A DNA stretch of 50,231 bases from a bacterium (lineage in GTDB: Bacteria; Patescibacteriota; Andersenbacteria; UBA10190): NCBI GenBank assembly GCA_030698495.1, contig JAUYKA010000023.1, forward strand, positions 1 through 50,231. The letters are read 5' to 3'. Position numbers and translations under genes: made by a program. Under the pieces are notes generated by a model. It was not told the DNA's origin, did not search any database, and saw only the letters and a list, made by a program, of their open reading frames with translations. Of this stretch, positions 34,675-46,206 are shown in pieces. Every line of letters starts with the position of its first letter. The first letter of the stretch is position 1.

Positions 34675-34726
34675 CTTATCTAGCTTATTAACTTATCTCG
34701 CTTAACTGGCTTAACTTGCTTATCCT
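34675..34726. repeat. F-type degenerate array (cttatctcg/cttaactgg/cttaacttg) abutting an ATG
   Basis: cttattaacttatctcgcttaactggcttaacttgcttatcct. Confidence 0.65.
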
Positions 34727-35143
34727 ATGACTCTCCGTACTTTTCTCACCGGAACCACCTTCGCCATAATTGCCGGCGCCGTTTGCTGGCTCTTAGTTGT
34801 CACCCAGCTCGACCCCGGCCGTGCCGGTCTGCTTGGTTTCATTCTTTTCTTCTTAAGCCTTTTTGTCGCAGCCGCCAGCCTTGCCAGCCTGGTCGGGTTC
34901 ACCGTCCGCCGTCTTCTTGTCAGGCGACAGTTTGTAGCCTACGCCGTTCGCACCTCCTTGCGGCAGGGGACTATGATTGGCATATTTCTTACCGTTCTAC
35001 TTTGTCTTCAGCTCCTGCGCGTTTACCGCTGGTGGCTGGCCGTTATCCTGCTTGTCCTCTTTATATCTTTTGAACTAATATTCCTAAGTTATGACCGATC
35101 TCACGCCAGAAAAACTATCTCAACTCCAAACCCGGGCGCTTAA
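34727..35143 (+). CDS. small integral membrane protein of unknown function
   Basis: Four hydrophobic segments; 3' end overlaps pheS. Confidence 0.6.
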   Translation: MTLRTFLTGTTFAIIAGAVCWLLVVTQLDPGRAGLLGFILFFLSLFVAAASLASLVGFTVRRLLVRRQFVAYAVRTSLRQGTMIGIFLTVLLCLQLLRVYRWWLAVILLVLFISFELIFLSYDRSHARKTISTPNPGA

Positions 35144-36122
35144 AGAATTGGCAGCGGTTTCCGATGCCGCCGCTCTTGAAGCTTGGCGCGTCAAATATTT
35201 GGGCCGCAAAGGCGCCGTTCCTCTTTTACTGCGCGGCGTTAAAGATTTATCGGCCGAGGAGAAAAAAGTCGTCGGCCAAACCGGTAATCAGCTCCGTCAA
35301 GCGTTAGAGCAAAAATATTCACAATTAAAACGACACATCAGCACAGCACAGAACAGTGCCGATAATATGCCTACTGCCTACTACCTACTGCCTGCTACCG
35401 GTAACGGCCATCTCCACCCTCTTACCTTAACCATCCGCCGTATCCAAAAAATATTATCGGACATGGGTTTTGTTATTACCGAAGGCCCACTGGTTGAAGA
35501 CCCCGGTTTCAATTTCGACCAGCTTAATATTCCCCTGGAACACCCCACCCGGTCCGAAACAGACACTTTTTATTTAACTGCCGGTCAAGTACTGCGCACC
35601 CACACCTCACCCGTCCAACTGCGTGCCGTTTTGCAAAACCGGCTCCAGCCCCCTTTTCGCATCTTCTCGCCCGGCCGGGTTTTTCGCGCCGAACGTACTG
35701 ACGCTACCCATGAAGCCACCTTCTACCAGTTTGAGGGGCTAATGGTCGGCACCGATGTTTCCTTAGCCGACCTAAAGAGAGACGTTGAACAATTCTATTC
35801 CAAATTTTTTGATCAAGCTGTTCAAAGCCGCCTGCGCACCAGTTTCTTTCCCTTTGTCGAGCCGGGACTGGAAGTGGACATCAGCTGTGTTTTTTGCGGC
35901 GGCAAAGGCTGTCGCGTTTGCAAACAGACCGGCTGGATAGAAATGATGGGTGCCGGTATGGTGCATCCCAATGTTCTGCGCAACATGAACATTGATCCCG
36001 CCAAATACCAAGGCTACGCTTTCGGCGGTGCCGTGGATCGCTTGGCCATGCTGCGCTATGGCGTTAGTAATATTCGCTCGTTCTGGTCCGGCAACTTCAA
36101 CTTCTTGAAACAATTTTCCTAA
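35091..36122 (+). CDS. pheS: phenylalanyl-tRNA synthetase alpha subunit
   Basis: HPLTLTIRRIQKILSDMGFVITEGPLVEDPGFNFDQLNIPLEHPTRSETDTFYL; FAFGGAVDRLAMLRYGVSNIR-type C-terminus. Confidence 0.97.
   Translation: MTDLTPEKLSQLQTRALKELAAVSDAAALEAWRVKYLGRKGAVPLLLRGVKDLSAEEKKVVGQTGNQLRQALEQKYSQLKRHISTAQNSADNMPTAYYLLPATGNGHLHPLTLTIRRIQKILSDMGFVITEGPLVEDPGFNFDQLNIPLEHPTRSETDTFYLTAGQVLRTHTSPVQLRAVLQNRLQPPFRIFSPGRVFRAERTDATHEATFYQFEGLMVGTDVSLADLKRDVEQFYSKFFDQAVQSRLRTSFFPFVEPGLEVDISCVFCGGKGCRVCKQTGWIEMMGAGMVHPNVLRNMNIDPAKYQGYAFGGAVDRLAMLRYGVSNIRSFWSGNFNFLKQFS
35367..35401. repeat. five C-type heptamers in frame within pheS
   Basis: atgccta ctgccta ctaccta ctgcctg ctaccgg; encodes MPTAYYLLPATG. Confidence 0.85.
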
Positions 36123-36135
36123 AACATAACTCATC

Positions 36136-38454
36136 ATGCTTCTTTCTTATAACTGGCTCAAAGAACTGCTTCCGGAGCTTACCGGCTCTCCGGCAGAAAT
36201 AGCGGAAACCCTGACTTTGCACAGTTTCGAAGTCGGAATTTCCGGCCGTATTCATATTGACGACAAAGTTACCGTCGCGCGCATCGAAGCTATTGATCCT
36301 CACCCTAACGCCGATCGCCTCCGGCTTGTCACTATTACCGACGACACGAATAAAACACAGGTAGTCTGCGGTGCCAGAAATATCTCGGTAGGCGATATTG
36401 TTCCGTTCTCTCCGGTAGGCACCAAACTAACCGATGAAGACGGACAAGCTATAATTTTAAAAGAAGCTAAAATCAGGGGCGTCGCCAGCCCCGGTATGTT
36501 AAACTCTCCGCGCGAACTGGGTTTGGGCGAGTCGCACGCCGGCATCTATCTCTTACCGGCCGACACACCCGTTGGCAGCAGGCTGAACGAACACATTCCC
36601 GACGACACTATTTTAGACGCGGACATTACTCCTAATCGCGCTCATGACTGCTTAAGCCACGTCGGCGTCGCGCGTGAGTTGGCGGCGTTATTGAATTTAT
36701 CTTGGCACCAAGCCGAAGCTTCTCTGCCGTCAAGTAAGCCGCTGGAAGATTGGAGCCTAACCATAGCCGACCCCCAACAAGCGCCTCGCTATTTTGGCGC
36801 CGTTTTGACTAACATAACCGTCCAGCCATCGCCTCTTTGGCTGCAGACCAAATTAATCGCTGCCGGCGTACGGCCGATCAACAATGTTGTTGATGTCACC
36901 AACTATGTAATGCTGGCCACCGGCAACCCCATCCATGCCTTTGATGCCGCCAAGCTTCCCGGAAAAAACATCGGTGTTAGATTGGCAAAATCAGGCGAGG
37001 GGGTCACCACTCTTAACGGCAAATCCCAAACCCTTACCGATCAAAATCTGATAATTACCAGCGACGACAAACCGGTCGCGGTCGCCGGCGTTATCGGATG
37101 TGCCGACAGCGAAGTAGACGACAATACCAAAGAAATTTTTCTGGAAATTGCTAATTTTAAGCCATTTACCATCCAACTATCCGCCACTGCTCTTAAAATA
37201 ATCACCGAGAGCTCGCGCCGCTTCTCCCGCGGTCTAACACCGGAGCTCATCAACCAAGCCGGCCACCTCGCTTTGCAACTATTAAAAAACCTGGCCGGCG
37301 CCGAACTAATCGGCTTTAATGATCACTATCCGCGCCAAACCACCCCCCCTACTATCGACTTCAATCCCGCGCGCGTTAGTGCTGTGGCCGGCGCCGACAT
37401 TACCGTGTCGCAAAGTCAGGAAATACTCACCCGACTTGGCTGCCGCGTGAATTCCGCCGGTGATTCTTGGCAAGTTACAGTACCGTCCGAGCGTCTCGAT
37501 TTGCAGGGCGAGCACGATTTGGTCGAAGAAGTAATCCGCGTAGTCGGTTTAAACAAAATACCGTCCGCCAAACTAATATCATCCGACGCTCAGCCTCTCG
37601 CTGATAGAGTCATCCTGCGTGAATTTATTCGCGACGAACTGGTGGCCGCCGGCTTTACCGAAACCTACAACTATTCTTTCGAAGATGACCGCCTCGCGCG
37701 CTTGACCAACTTTACTATGGATAAACCATTGACTATCACCAACCCTATCGCGCCCGACCAATCCCACCTGCGCCAAAGTCTTCTTCCTCGCCTGGTTGGT
37801 CACTTAATCGTCAACAAGGCTCAACTACGGCGTAAAAAGTCTGAATTTACCGGCGCACTTTTTGAAGTGGGAAAGATCTTTACCGCCGGTGACGGCGGAC
37901 CGGTCGCGGGCGTCAACGAGCAAGAACAAATAGCCGGCGTTTGTCTCGAGGCTGTTAATGTCAGAGAAACACTAACCGATATTCTTAATAAGCTGGACGT
38001 CAGCGACCACATATTAACCATGGGTGAAATAAACCAGACCGCGCTGGCCAACATTAAATTAGAACTGCCGGTTATTTTCTTCACTATTGATTTTGATAAA
38101 CTCGTCTTGAACGCTACCTTGCCGGCAGACTATCAGCCTTTTCTTGATAAAAAACCTATCAAATATGAGGCACCCGATCCCTATCCCGCTGCCTACCGCG
38201 ACCTTTCTCTTTTAGTTGAGCCTCGCGTGTCCGCCGAACTGGTCCAGGAAATAATCGAACGGGAGGGAGGAGAAGTAGTCGCCGATGTTGACTTATTCGA
38301 TGAATTTACCGGGCCCGACAACGCCAAAAGTCTGGCTTTTCACATCACCTATCAGTCTTCCGATAAAACTCTTTCCGGCGACGAAGTGAGTATTATTCAC
38401 AATAAAATTATTATCGCTCTTCAAGAGGAGCTATCTGCTGTCATGCGTGACTAA
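36136..38454 (+). CDS. pheT: phenylalanyl-tRNA synthetase beta subunit
   Basis: EMAP-like domain (DPHPNADRLRLVTITDDT), B3/B4, B5, FDX-ACB domains. Confidence 0.97.
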   Translation: MLLSYNWLKELLPELTGSPAEIAETLTLHSFEVGISGRIHIDDKVTVARIEAIDPHPNADRLRLVTITDDTNKTQVVCGARNISVGDIVPFSPVGTKLTDEDGQAIILKEAKIRGVASPGMLNSPRELGLGESHAGIYLLPADTPVGSRLNEHIPDDTILDADITPNRAHDCLSHVGVARELAALLNLSWHQAEASLPSSKPLEDWSLTIADPQQAPRYFGAVLTNITVQPSPLWLQTKLIAAGVRPINNVVDVTNYVMLATGNPIHAFDAAKLPGKNIGVRLAKSGEGVTTLNGKSQTLTDQNLIITSDDKPVAVAGVIGCADSEVDDNTKEIFLEIANFKPFTIQLSATALKIITESSRRFSRGLTPELINQAGHLALQLLKNLAGAELIGFNDHYPRQTTPPTIDFNPARVSAVAGADITVSQSQEILTRLGCRVNSAGDSWQVTVPSERLDLQGEHDLVEEVIRVVGLNKIPSAKLISSDAQPLADRVILREFIRDELVAAGFTETYNYSFEDDRLARLTNFTMDKPLTITNPIAPDQSHLRQSLLPRLVGHLIVNKAQLRRKKSEFTGALFEVGKIFTAGDGGPVAGVNEQEQIAGVCLEAVNVRETLTDILNKLDVSDHILTMGEINQTALANIKLELPVIFFTIDFDKLVLNATLPADYQPFLDKKPIKYEAPDPYPAAYRDLSLLVEPRVSAELVQEIIEREGGEVVADVDLFDEFTGPDNAKSLAFHITYQSSDKTLSGDEVSIIHNKIIIALQEELSAVMRD

Positions 38455-38525
38455 TAACGACTAAGTAAAGGCAATATAATTAGTTTAAATCCGCATGTAA
38501 ATTACTGTTCAAAAGTAATTAATCA

Positions 38526-40582
<2,057 letters not shown>

Positions 40583-40648
40583 AATCCCCTTAGCGGTATT
40601 AAATAAGCTGGCTACTTGCTGCTCACTACCAGCCCACCTGCTAATTCA

Positions 40649-40680
40649 TAAATCCCGTTGACATAAACAAGGGATTTTTA
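40649..40680 (+). terminator. putative gyrB terminator
   Basis: aaatccc gttgacataaacaa gggattttta. Confidence 0.6.
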
Positions 40681-40698
40681 TAAGATTAGCTGTTATCT

Positions 40699-41523
40699 AT
40701 GTTTAGCCATTCAGCCAATACAAAAGCCATCGCGATGCCATACTCGGTTGCCGTTATTGGCGTGGCGCTGACTTTATCTTTATTTTTCATTCAAATAGCT
40801 AACGCTACCGGTGAAGCCACTACTTCGCCAACCCCCTCGCCGACCGTTACGCCCGTCATAACGCCAACACCCGCTCCAACTGTAGTTCCCTATAACCTTA
40901 CTCAAGTTTCTGTTCAGCAAGACACCTCTTTAACTGTCCCTGCGCCGGTAGTAATTGAAAAAACAATAATACAAAAAGTTGAAGCGTCAAGACCAGTAAC
41001 TTTCTATAAAACAGATGACCGCGACATCGTTAAGGCCGGGCAAACGGTTACTTATCGTCTGGTTGTCAACAACCCCTTTGATTACGATCTTACTGAAGTA
41101 AAAATCGTCGACCATATTCCGCCGTATCTAATACCCAATAGCGCTAAGCCAGATGCTACTCCCAATGAAGCCCAGAGTACTGTTACCTGGGATAACGTAA
41201 CCATATCCGCCAAATCTGAAGTTACCTTCGCGCTCCTGGCGCGCGTTGCGCCTGACGCACCGAATAGTTTTCTCTTAAGAAACATTGCTGATCTGAATGG
41301 ACCAGGTGTACGTCTGACCGCTTATGACACCTCTACTGTTGTGACCTCTCCGGTTGCGGTCGCGCCCATTCAAGCTCCACCGATAAAACCAGCCTCTGTT
41401 ACTGCGCGCACCGGAACGCCGCAAAATATCGTTACTTTACTGGCATTAATAACCGCTGTTGGCGGCGTTGGATTGTTAGTCGTTTATCGCTTTTTCTTAA
41501 AACCGAGAAGTTTTACGTTTTAA
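40699..41523 (+). CDS. secreted/membrane-anchored DUF11-like protein
   Basis: Pro/Thr-rich linker; VKAGQTVTYRLVVNNPFDYDLTEVKIVDHIPPYL...; C-terminal TM plus basic tail. Confidence 0.7.
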   Translation: MFSHSANTKAIAMPYSVAVIGVALTLSLFFIQIANATGEATTSPTPSPTVTPVITPTPAPTVVPYNLTQVSVQQDTSLTVPAPVVIEKTIIQKVEASRPVTFYKTDDRDIVKAGQTVTYRLVVNNPFDYDLTEVKIVDHIPPYLIPNSAKPDATPNEAQSTVTWDNVTISAKSEVTFALLARVAPDAPNSFLLRNIADLNGPGVRLTAYDTSTVVTSPVAVAPIQAPPIKPASVTARTGTPQNIVTLLALITAVGGVGLLVVYRFFLKPRSFTF

Positions 41524-41643
41524 TTCCAGCAACATACAAAAAACAGCTTAAGTAATTGCTATTGCGCTCTCCTCATCATTTGGCAGTTTATATTGATACG
41601 AAGAAATTTTAAGCAACACGGAAAGGGGGTGAATCAATTGTTT

Positions 41644-42186
41644 ATGACTAAATTAGTAAAATTGGCAGGAGGTATCTCCGCTATTGCTTCAATGGCCCTA
41701 GTGGTTGCTCCTGTTTACGCTTCAGGTTCCGATTCTTCTTCTTGGGGTTGGTTCTCTACTGCTTCCAGCAGCGGATCATCCGCTTCCATCCAACAAACGC
41801 AGCAGGTGGAATCTCCTCTGGCAGTAGACCCTGTTCTAAGACAGCAAGGCACCATTAATCTACATAGCATTGCCGGTGATACCGCCATATCCGATAACCA
41901 GACGGCAGGCATGCAGGAAATGTTTGCCAGCGGCACCTTCCTGGGTCAGTCCCAGACACTATCGGCCGATTCGTACGCGACAGCCGATGTGCCGCCGGAA
42001 AACGCCGGAGAAACACCCTGGTGGATAGAACCACCGGCCTGGTGGACAGACGGACCGACAATCAACACTAATGTTGATGTTGCTGTAACTAACAACAATC
42101 CGTCAACGGCAACAGCGACCGCGACGACACCAGTATCCACAACTTCCTATACACCATTTTCATGGTTTCCTTGGCTGTGGTGGTAA
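41644..42186 (+). CDS. small secreted protein with aromatic C-terminal tail (paralog 1)
   Basis: Signal peptide MTKLVKLAGGISAIASMALVVAPVYA; NTNVDVAVTNNNPSTATATAT; tail FSWFPWLWW. Confidence 0.75.
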   Translation: MTKLVKLAGGISAIASMALVVAPVYASGSDSSSWGWFSTASSSGSSASIQQTQQVESPLAVDPVLRQQGTINLHSIAGDTAISDNQTAGMQEMFASGTFLGQSQTLSADSYATADVPPENAGETPWWIEPPAWWTDGPTINTNVDVAVTNNNPSTATATATTPVSTTSYTPFSWFPWLWW

Positions 42187-42468
42187 ACGACTAAGTGTAG
42201 TTTGGTAAAAGCACTCATGTCCTCTATTCCTATACCAAAGGAGTAGGGGGCGTTTGTGTTTTTAGCCGGAAACTCCAAAACCTGTGCAAAAGTTGTATTG
42301 CCGCCACATACAGCCAATGGTACTAAACAATGATGGCTAAAAATGCTGTTAGTTTAACATTGTGTTTCCTTGTATCGTTTGGCAGCCTATTAATACCACT
42401 AGTAAACAGTTCTATTGGCAAACTACGAATCAATCAAAAAGTTCGAAAGGGGGTGAGTACTAATAAAT

Positions 42469-42774
42469 ATGGCAAAACTAATCAAATTAGCCCTAAGCTC
42501 CGCGGCCATTGCTTCTCTGGCCCTCATGGTGTCTCCCGTTTACGCTGCCGGTTCACACTGGAATTGGCGTTCTAATAACCCGCATTATTCCAATTCATCC
42601 AGTCCGTCTGGCACATCCATAAACAACACCGTAAGTGTTAATGTAACCAACAATAACACTTCATCGGCGACGGCTACGGCCACAAACTCGACTACAACAC
42701 CGGCTGTAGCACCGTCCACGACTGTTTATAGGCCCTATTACTACCCTTACTTCTGGTGGGGTTGGTGGTGGTAA
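42469..42774 (+). CDS. small secreted protein with aromatic C-terminal tail (paralog 2)
   Basis: MAKLIKLALSSAAIASLALMVSPVYA; INNTVSVNVTNNNTSSATATATN; tail YRPYYYPYFWWGWWW. Confidence 0.8.
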   Translation: MAKLIKLALSSAAIASLALMVSPVYAAGSHWNWRSNNPHYSNSSSPSGTSINNTVSVNVTNNNTSSATATATNSTTTPAVAPSTTVYRPYYYPYFWWGWWW

Positions 42775-42930
42775 TTAAACCGCTCAAGTAATCAAGCGGC
42801 TACTTTCGTCCTCTGTAAAATGATTTTATGGAGGACGATTCGTATTATCACTCATATAAAACTATCTCGCGGTTTGCCATACCGCCAGGGTATTGCATAT
42901 TTTCGCGCCATAATATACCATCTTCTCATA

Positions 42931-42956
42931 AGGCCGCTAGAGGCCTTTTTAAAAAC
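42931..42956 (+). terminator. intrinsic terminator
   Basis: aaggcc gctaga ggcctttttaaaaa. Confidence 0.7.
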
Positions 42957-43026
42957 CGAAAAATTATTCCCAAAAACCTCATTGTGATATTGTTATAACA
43001 CAGTGCATTCACAAGCAGTAAACTAT

Positions 43027-43251
43027 ATGCCTAAAAATCCAAAATTAATTGCGTCATTTATCAGGTTACCCCAGGCTGTCCTGCGATTTATTAAAGAATC
43101 TCGTGATGAAATCAAAAAAGTTTCCTGGCCATCCAGACAAACTACCGTCCGCTATACCATAATTGTAATTGGCAGCTCTCTTGCCCTTGGTGCCGTTACT
43201 GGCGGGTTAGATTATGTCCTGACAATCGTTCTGGAAAGAGTCATTATATAA
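43027..43251 (+). CDS. secE: preprotein translocase subunit SecE
   Basis: FIKESRDEIKKVSWPSRQTTVRYTIIVIGSSLALGAVTGGLDYVL. Confidence 0.92.
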   Translation: MPKNPKLIASFIRLPQAVLRFIKESRDEIKKVSWPSRQTTVRYTIIVIGSSLALGAVTGGLDYVLTIVLERVII

Positions 43252-43280
43252 TTTCTTAAATTATTATTAACCTTGTTCTT

Positions 43281-43859
43281 ATGGCTGAAGAGTCTCCAAC
43301 TCAATCGAGTTCACAGCCGGTTTCATCTCCGGAAGATACCAGCTGGTATGTTTTACATACTTATTCCGGCTACGAAGATAATGTCGCCCGCAATTTAAAA
43401 CAGCGTATCGAATCAATGGGCATGGAAGATAAGATATTTCAAGTTGTCGTGCCTCGCGAGAAAAAGATTCGTGTAAAAAACGGCCAGCGTCGCGTTATCG
43501 AAGAACGCCTTTTTCCGGGCTATGTGTTAGTCCAAATGATTGTCACGGAAGACTCCTGGTACGTTGTGCGCAACACTCCCAATGTAACCGGCTTTGTCGG
43601 TTCCGGCACCACTCCCACACCAGTCTCCGGTCAGGAAGTCGATCGTTTACTGAAACGAATGGGTGAAAACGAACCCAAATACAAAATTGACGTTCAGGAA
43701 GGTGATTCGGTAAAAATCACAGACGGACCGTTCAAAGACTTTGACGGTAAGATTTCCGAGGTCAACGATTCTAAAGGCACGGTCAAAGTGCTGGTTAACG
43801 TCTTTGGCCGCGAGACCCCGGTCGAGCTTGATTATCTGCAAATCAAAAAAGGAGCGTAA
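43281..43859 (+). CDS. nusG: transcription termination/antitermination protein NusG
   Basis: WYVLHTYSGYEDNVARNLKQRIESMGMEDKIF; KOW domain. Confidence 0.97.
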   Translation: MAEESPTQSSSQPVSSPEDTSWYVLHTYSGYEDNVARNLKQRIESMGMEDKIFQVVVPREKKIRVKNGQRRVIEERLFPGYVLVQMIVTEDSWYVVRNTPNVTGFVGSGTTPTPVSGQEVDRLLKRMGENEPKYKIDVQEGDSVKITDGPFKDFDGKISEVNDSKGTVKVLVNVFGRETPVELDYLQIKKGA

Positions 43860-43862
43860 GAA

Positions 43863-44004
43863 CAATTTTCAATTTCCAATTACCAATTTCCATATAAATC
43901 TCAATTTTCAATACTCAAACCCGCCAAAAAATATAGTTCGTAATTAGAAATTGTAGCATTGGAAATTATATGAAAATTGGAAATTGAGAATTGAAAATTA
44001 TTGA
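43863..44004. repeat. A-type palindrome between nusG and rplK
   Basis: caattttcaatttccaattaccaatttccatataa ... ttatatgaaaattggaaattgagaattgaaaattattg. Confidence 0.75.
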
Positions 44005-44047
44005 CTAAGAATCAAGAATAAGCTATAAATACACTTCAATAACACCT

Positions 44048-44470
44048 ATGGCCAAACCTATCAAAACCAAATTAAAACTCCAGGCTCCCGCCGGAAAAGC
44101 CACCCCTGCGCCCCCCATCGGTCCAGCCCTAGGACAGCACGGCATCAATATTCAGGATTTCGTCGCCCGTTTCAATGACATGACTAAAGACATGGGAGGA
44201 GACATTATTCCTGTTGAAGTTACTGTTTACGAAGATCGCTCCATCGATCTGCTCTTAAAGACTCCACCGGCCGCCGAGCTGCTGAAAAAAGCGGCTGGTA
44301 TTAGTAAAGGATCCAGCAAGCCTAATACCGACAAAGTTGGTTCTGTCACCAAAACGCAAATAAAAGAGATAGCTGAACGCAAAATGGCCGATCTATCCGC
44401 TCGCGACTTAGAAGCCGCCATGAAAATCATTGCCGGTACTGCCCGGTCTATGGGTATAGAGATTAAATAG
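44048..44470 (+). CDS. rplK: ribosomal protein L11
   Basis: [36 protein letters not shown]. Confidence 0.97.
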   Translation: MAKPIKTKLKLQAPAGKATPAPPIGPALGQHGINIQDFVARFNDMTKDMGGDIIPVEVTVYEDRSIDLLLKTPPAAELLKKAAGISKGSSKPNTDKVGSVTKTQIKEIAERKMADLSARDLEAAMKIIAGTARSMGIEIK

Positions 44471-44504
44471 ATATCAATCTACCTGCAATTTTACATTATT
44501 TGGT

Positions 44505-44600
44505 TTTGAAAATTGAGAAATTTAATAATTGATTAAAAATTAAAAACTACTTTGCCCGCCGTAGCTTTATGCGAAGGCCGGGGAAATTAAAAATTATCCA
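44505..44600. repeat. A-type element with nested ccgtagctttatgcgaagg hairpin
   Basis: ttgaaaattgagaaatttaataattgattaaaaattaaaaac-tactttgcccgccgtagctttatgcgaaggccgggg-aaattaaaaatt. Confidence 0.65.
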
Positions 44601-44601
44601 T

Positions 44602-45279
44602 ATGCCGGGAAAAACATACCGTAAGACAAAAGAACAAGCACCTACGAAAGCCGTAGATCTAACAAGCGCTGTTGGGTTTATCAAAGAGCACGTTCGCAAA
44701 TCCTTTAACGAGACTATTGAACTGCACGTTCGACTCGGTATTGATACTAAGAAATCAGACCAGACAGTACGCGGCAATGTTGTCTTGCCCGGCGGTTCAC
44801 CCAAGCAAAAACGCATTGTAGTCTTTGCCGCCAGTGCCGTCGACCAAAAAGCAGCCCAATTGGCAGGTGCCACCCTGGCTGGTGGGGAGGATCTTATTGA
44901 TAAAATTGCCAAAGAGGGAAAATTATCTGCCGACCTGACCGTTGCTGTACCCACTCTAATGCCCAAAATTGCTAAGATCGCTCGAATTTTGGGCCCTCAA
45001 GGTTTAATGCCCAACCCCAAAACCGGTACGGTCTCGCCGGATCCTGCCGGCGTAGTTAAAAAACTCATGGCTGGACAAGCTTCTTTCAAAATGGATCAGC
45101 AAGGCAATATTCATGAAGCGATCGGTAAAGCGGACTGGGAAGAAAAAAGGATTATTGCCAACGCGACAGTACTGTTAGACGCTATCCGTGCCGCCCGCCC
45201 CACTACGGCTAAAGGGGAATTCATCAAAAGCGTTACGCTATCCAGTACTATGGGCCCAGGGATAAAAATCGCCAACTAA
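44602..45279 (+). CDS. rplA: ribosomal protein L1
   Basis: ETIELHVRLGIDTKKSDQTVRGNVVLPGGSPKQKRIVVFA; ILGPQGLMPNPKTGTVSPD; start MPGKTYRK. Confidence 0.95.
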   Translation: MPGKTYRKTKEQAPTKAVDLTSAVGFIKEHVRKSFNETIELHVRLGIDTKKSDQTVRGNVVLPGGSPKQKRIVVFAASAVDQKAAQLAGATLAGGEDLIDKIAKEGKLSADLTVAVPTLMPKIAKIARILGPQGLMPNPKTGTVSPDPAGVVKKLMAGQASFKMDQQGNIHEAIGKADWEEKRIIANATVLLDAIRAARPTTAKGEFIKSVTLSSTMGPGIKIAN

Positions 45280-45282
45280 ACA

Positions 45283-45400
45283 CAAAGGGCAAAACGAAAA
45301 ATGAAAAATAACAATTCAAAACCTCAAAGAATTACTTCGTGGTAATTTTGAATTATACATTGTTGCTTTTCATTTACGCTTTAAGTTTTGCGTTTATGTT
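45283..45400. repeat. B-type palindromic element
   Basis: ggcaaaacgaaaaatgaaaaataacaattcaaaac ... gttgcttttcatttacgctttaagttttgcg around aaagaattacttcgtggtaatttt. Confidence 0.65.
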
Positions 45401-45405
45401 TCAAT

Positions 45406-46134
45406 ATGATACGAACTTCAGAAACAAATAAAACACAGTATAATCAATCAGGCTTGTTAATAAGTTTCGACGGTATCGATTCTTCCGGAAAAGAAACCCA
45501 AGCCAAAAAACTAACGGAACGCCTGCGTTTTACCGGACACATCGTTCATCGATTTGAAACGCCTGATTATTCTCTTCCCAGCGGTCAAGAATTAAAAAGA
45601 AAGCTGCAAAACCTTGATGGACCATGGCCCGATATTCCCTGGGAAGAAAAAATGCGTCTCTTTGCGCGTAACCGCGCCGAACACCGCGATGAAGTAATAA
45701 AAGCTCTCCGAGAAGGCGCCATTGTTATCTACGACCGCTATATACCAAGCAGTTTGGCTTTTATGACTATTGAAGCCTTAAAACCGCAAGAGGCTAATCT
45801 ATATCGAAACAAAATCCACGAGGCGGTCACACAGGAAGAATACATTAAAAACAAAATGCCGCACGAGGATTTATCTATTATCTTAGATGTACCGCCGACC
45901 GTATCTTCTAGTTTATTAGAGAAACGAAAAGAAAAACTGCACGATAACGACGAATACACCGATCATATCGGTGTCCAACAACGGTTATACAACGAATACG
46001 ACCTACTTTGTGAACAAGAACCGCGTCATTTTCTAAGAGTGAAATGTGTTATTGATAACGAACTTCTTAGTATAGATGACACATCTGAACTGGTTTGGGA
46101 GGGCATTACCCAACGCTTTCCGCAGTTAAAATGA
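45406..46134 (+). CDS. tmk: thymidylate kinase family protein 1
   Basis: LISFDGIDSSGKETQAKKLTERL; DRYIPSSLAF. Confidence 0.85.
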   Translation: MIRTSETNKTQYNQSGLLISFDGIDSSGKETQAKKLTERLRFTGHIVHRFETPDYSLPSGQELKRKLQNLDGPWPDIPWEEKMRLFARNRAEHRDEVIKALREGAIVIYDRYIPSSLAFMTIEALKPQEANLYRNKIHEAVTQEEYIKNKMPHEDLSIILDVPPTVSSSLLEKRKEKLHDNDEYTDHIGVQQRLYNEYDLLCEQEPRHFLRVKCVIDNELLSIDDTSELVWEGITQRFPQLK

Positions 46135-46206
46135 AGCTGGAGGTTAAATGCCAAATGTAAATCAACCTCGCAAAATGACATTTACAAACATTTAATCTAC
46201 TATGTA

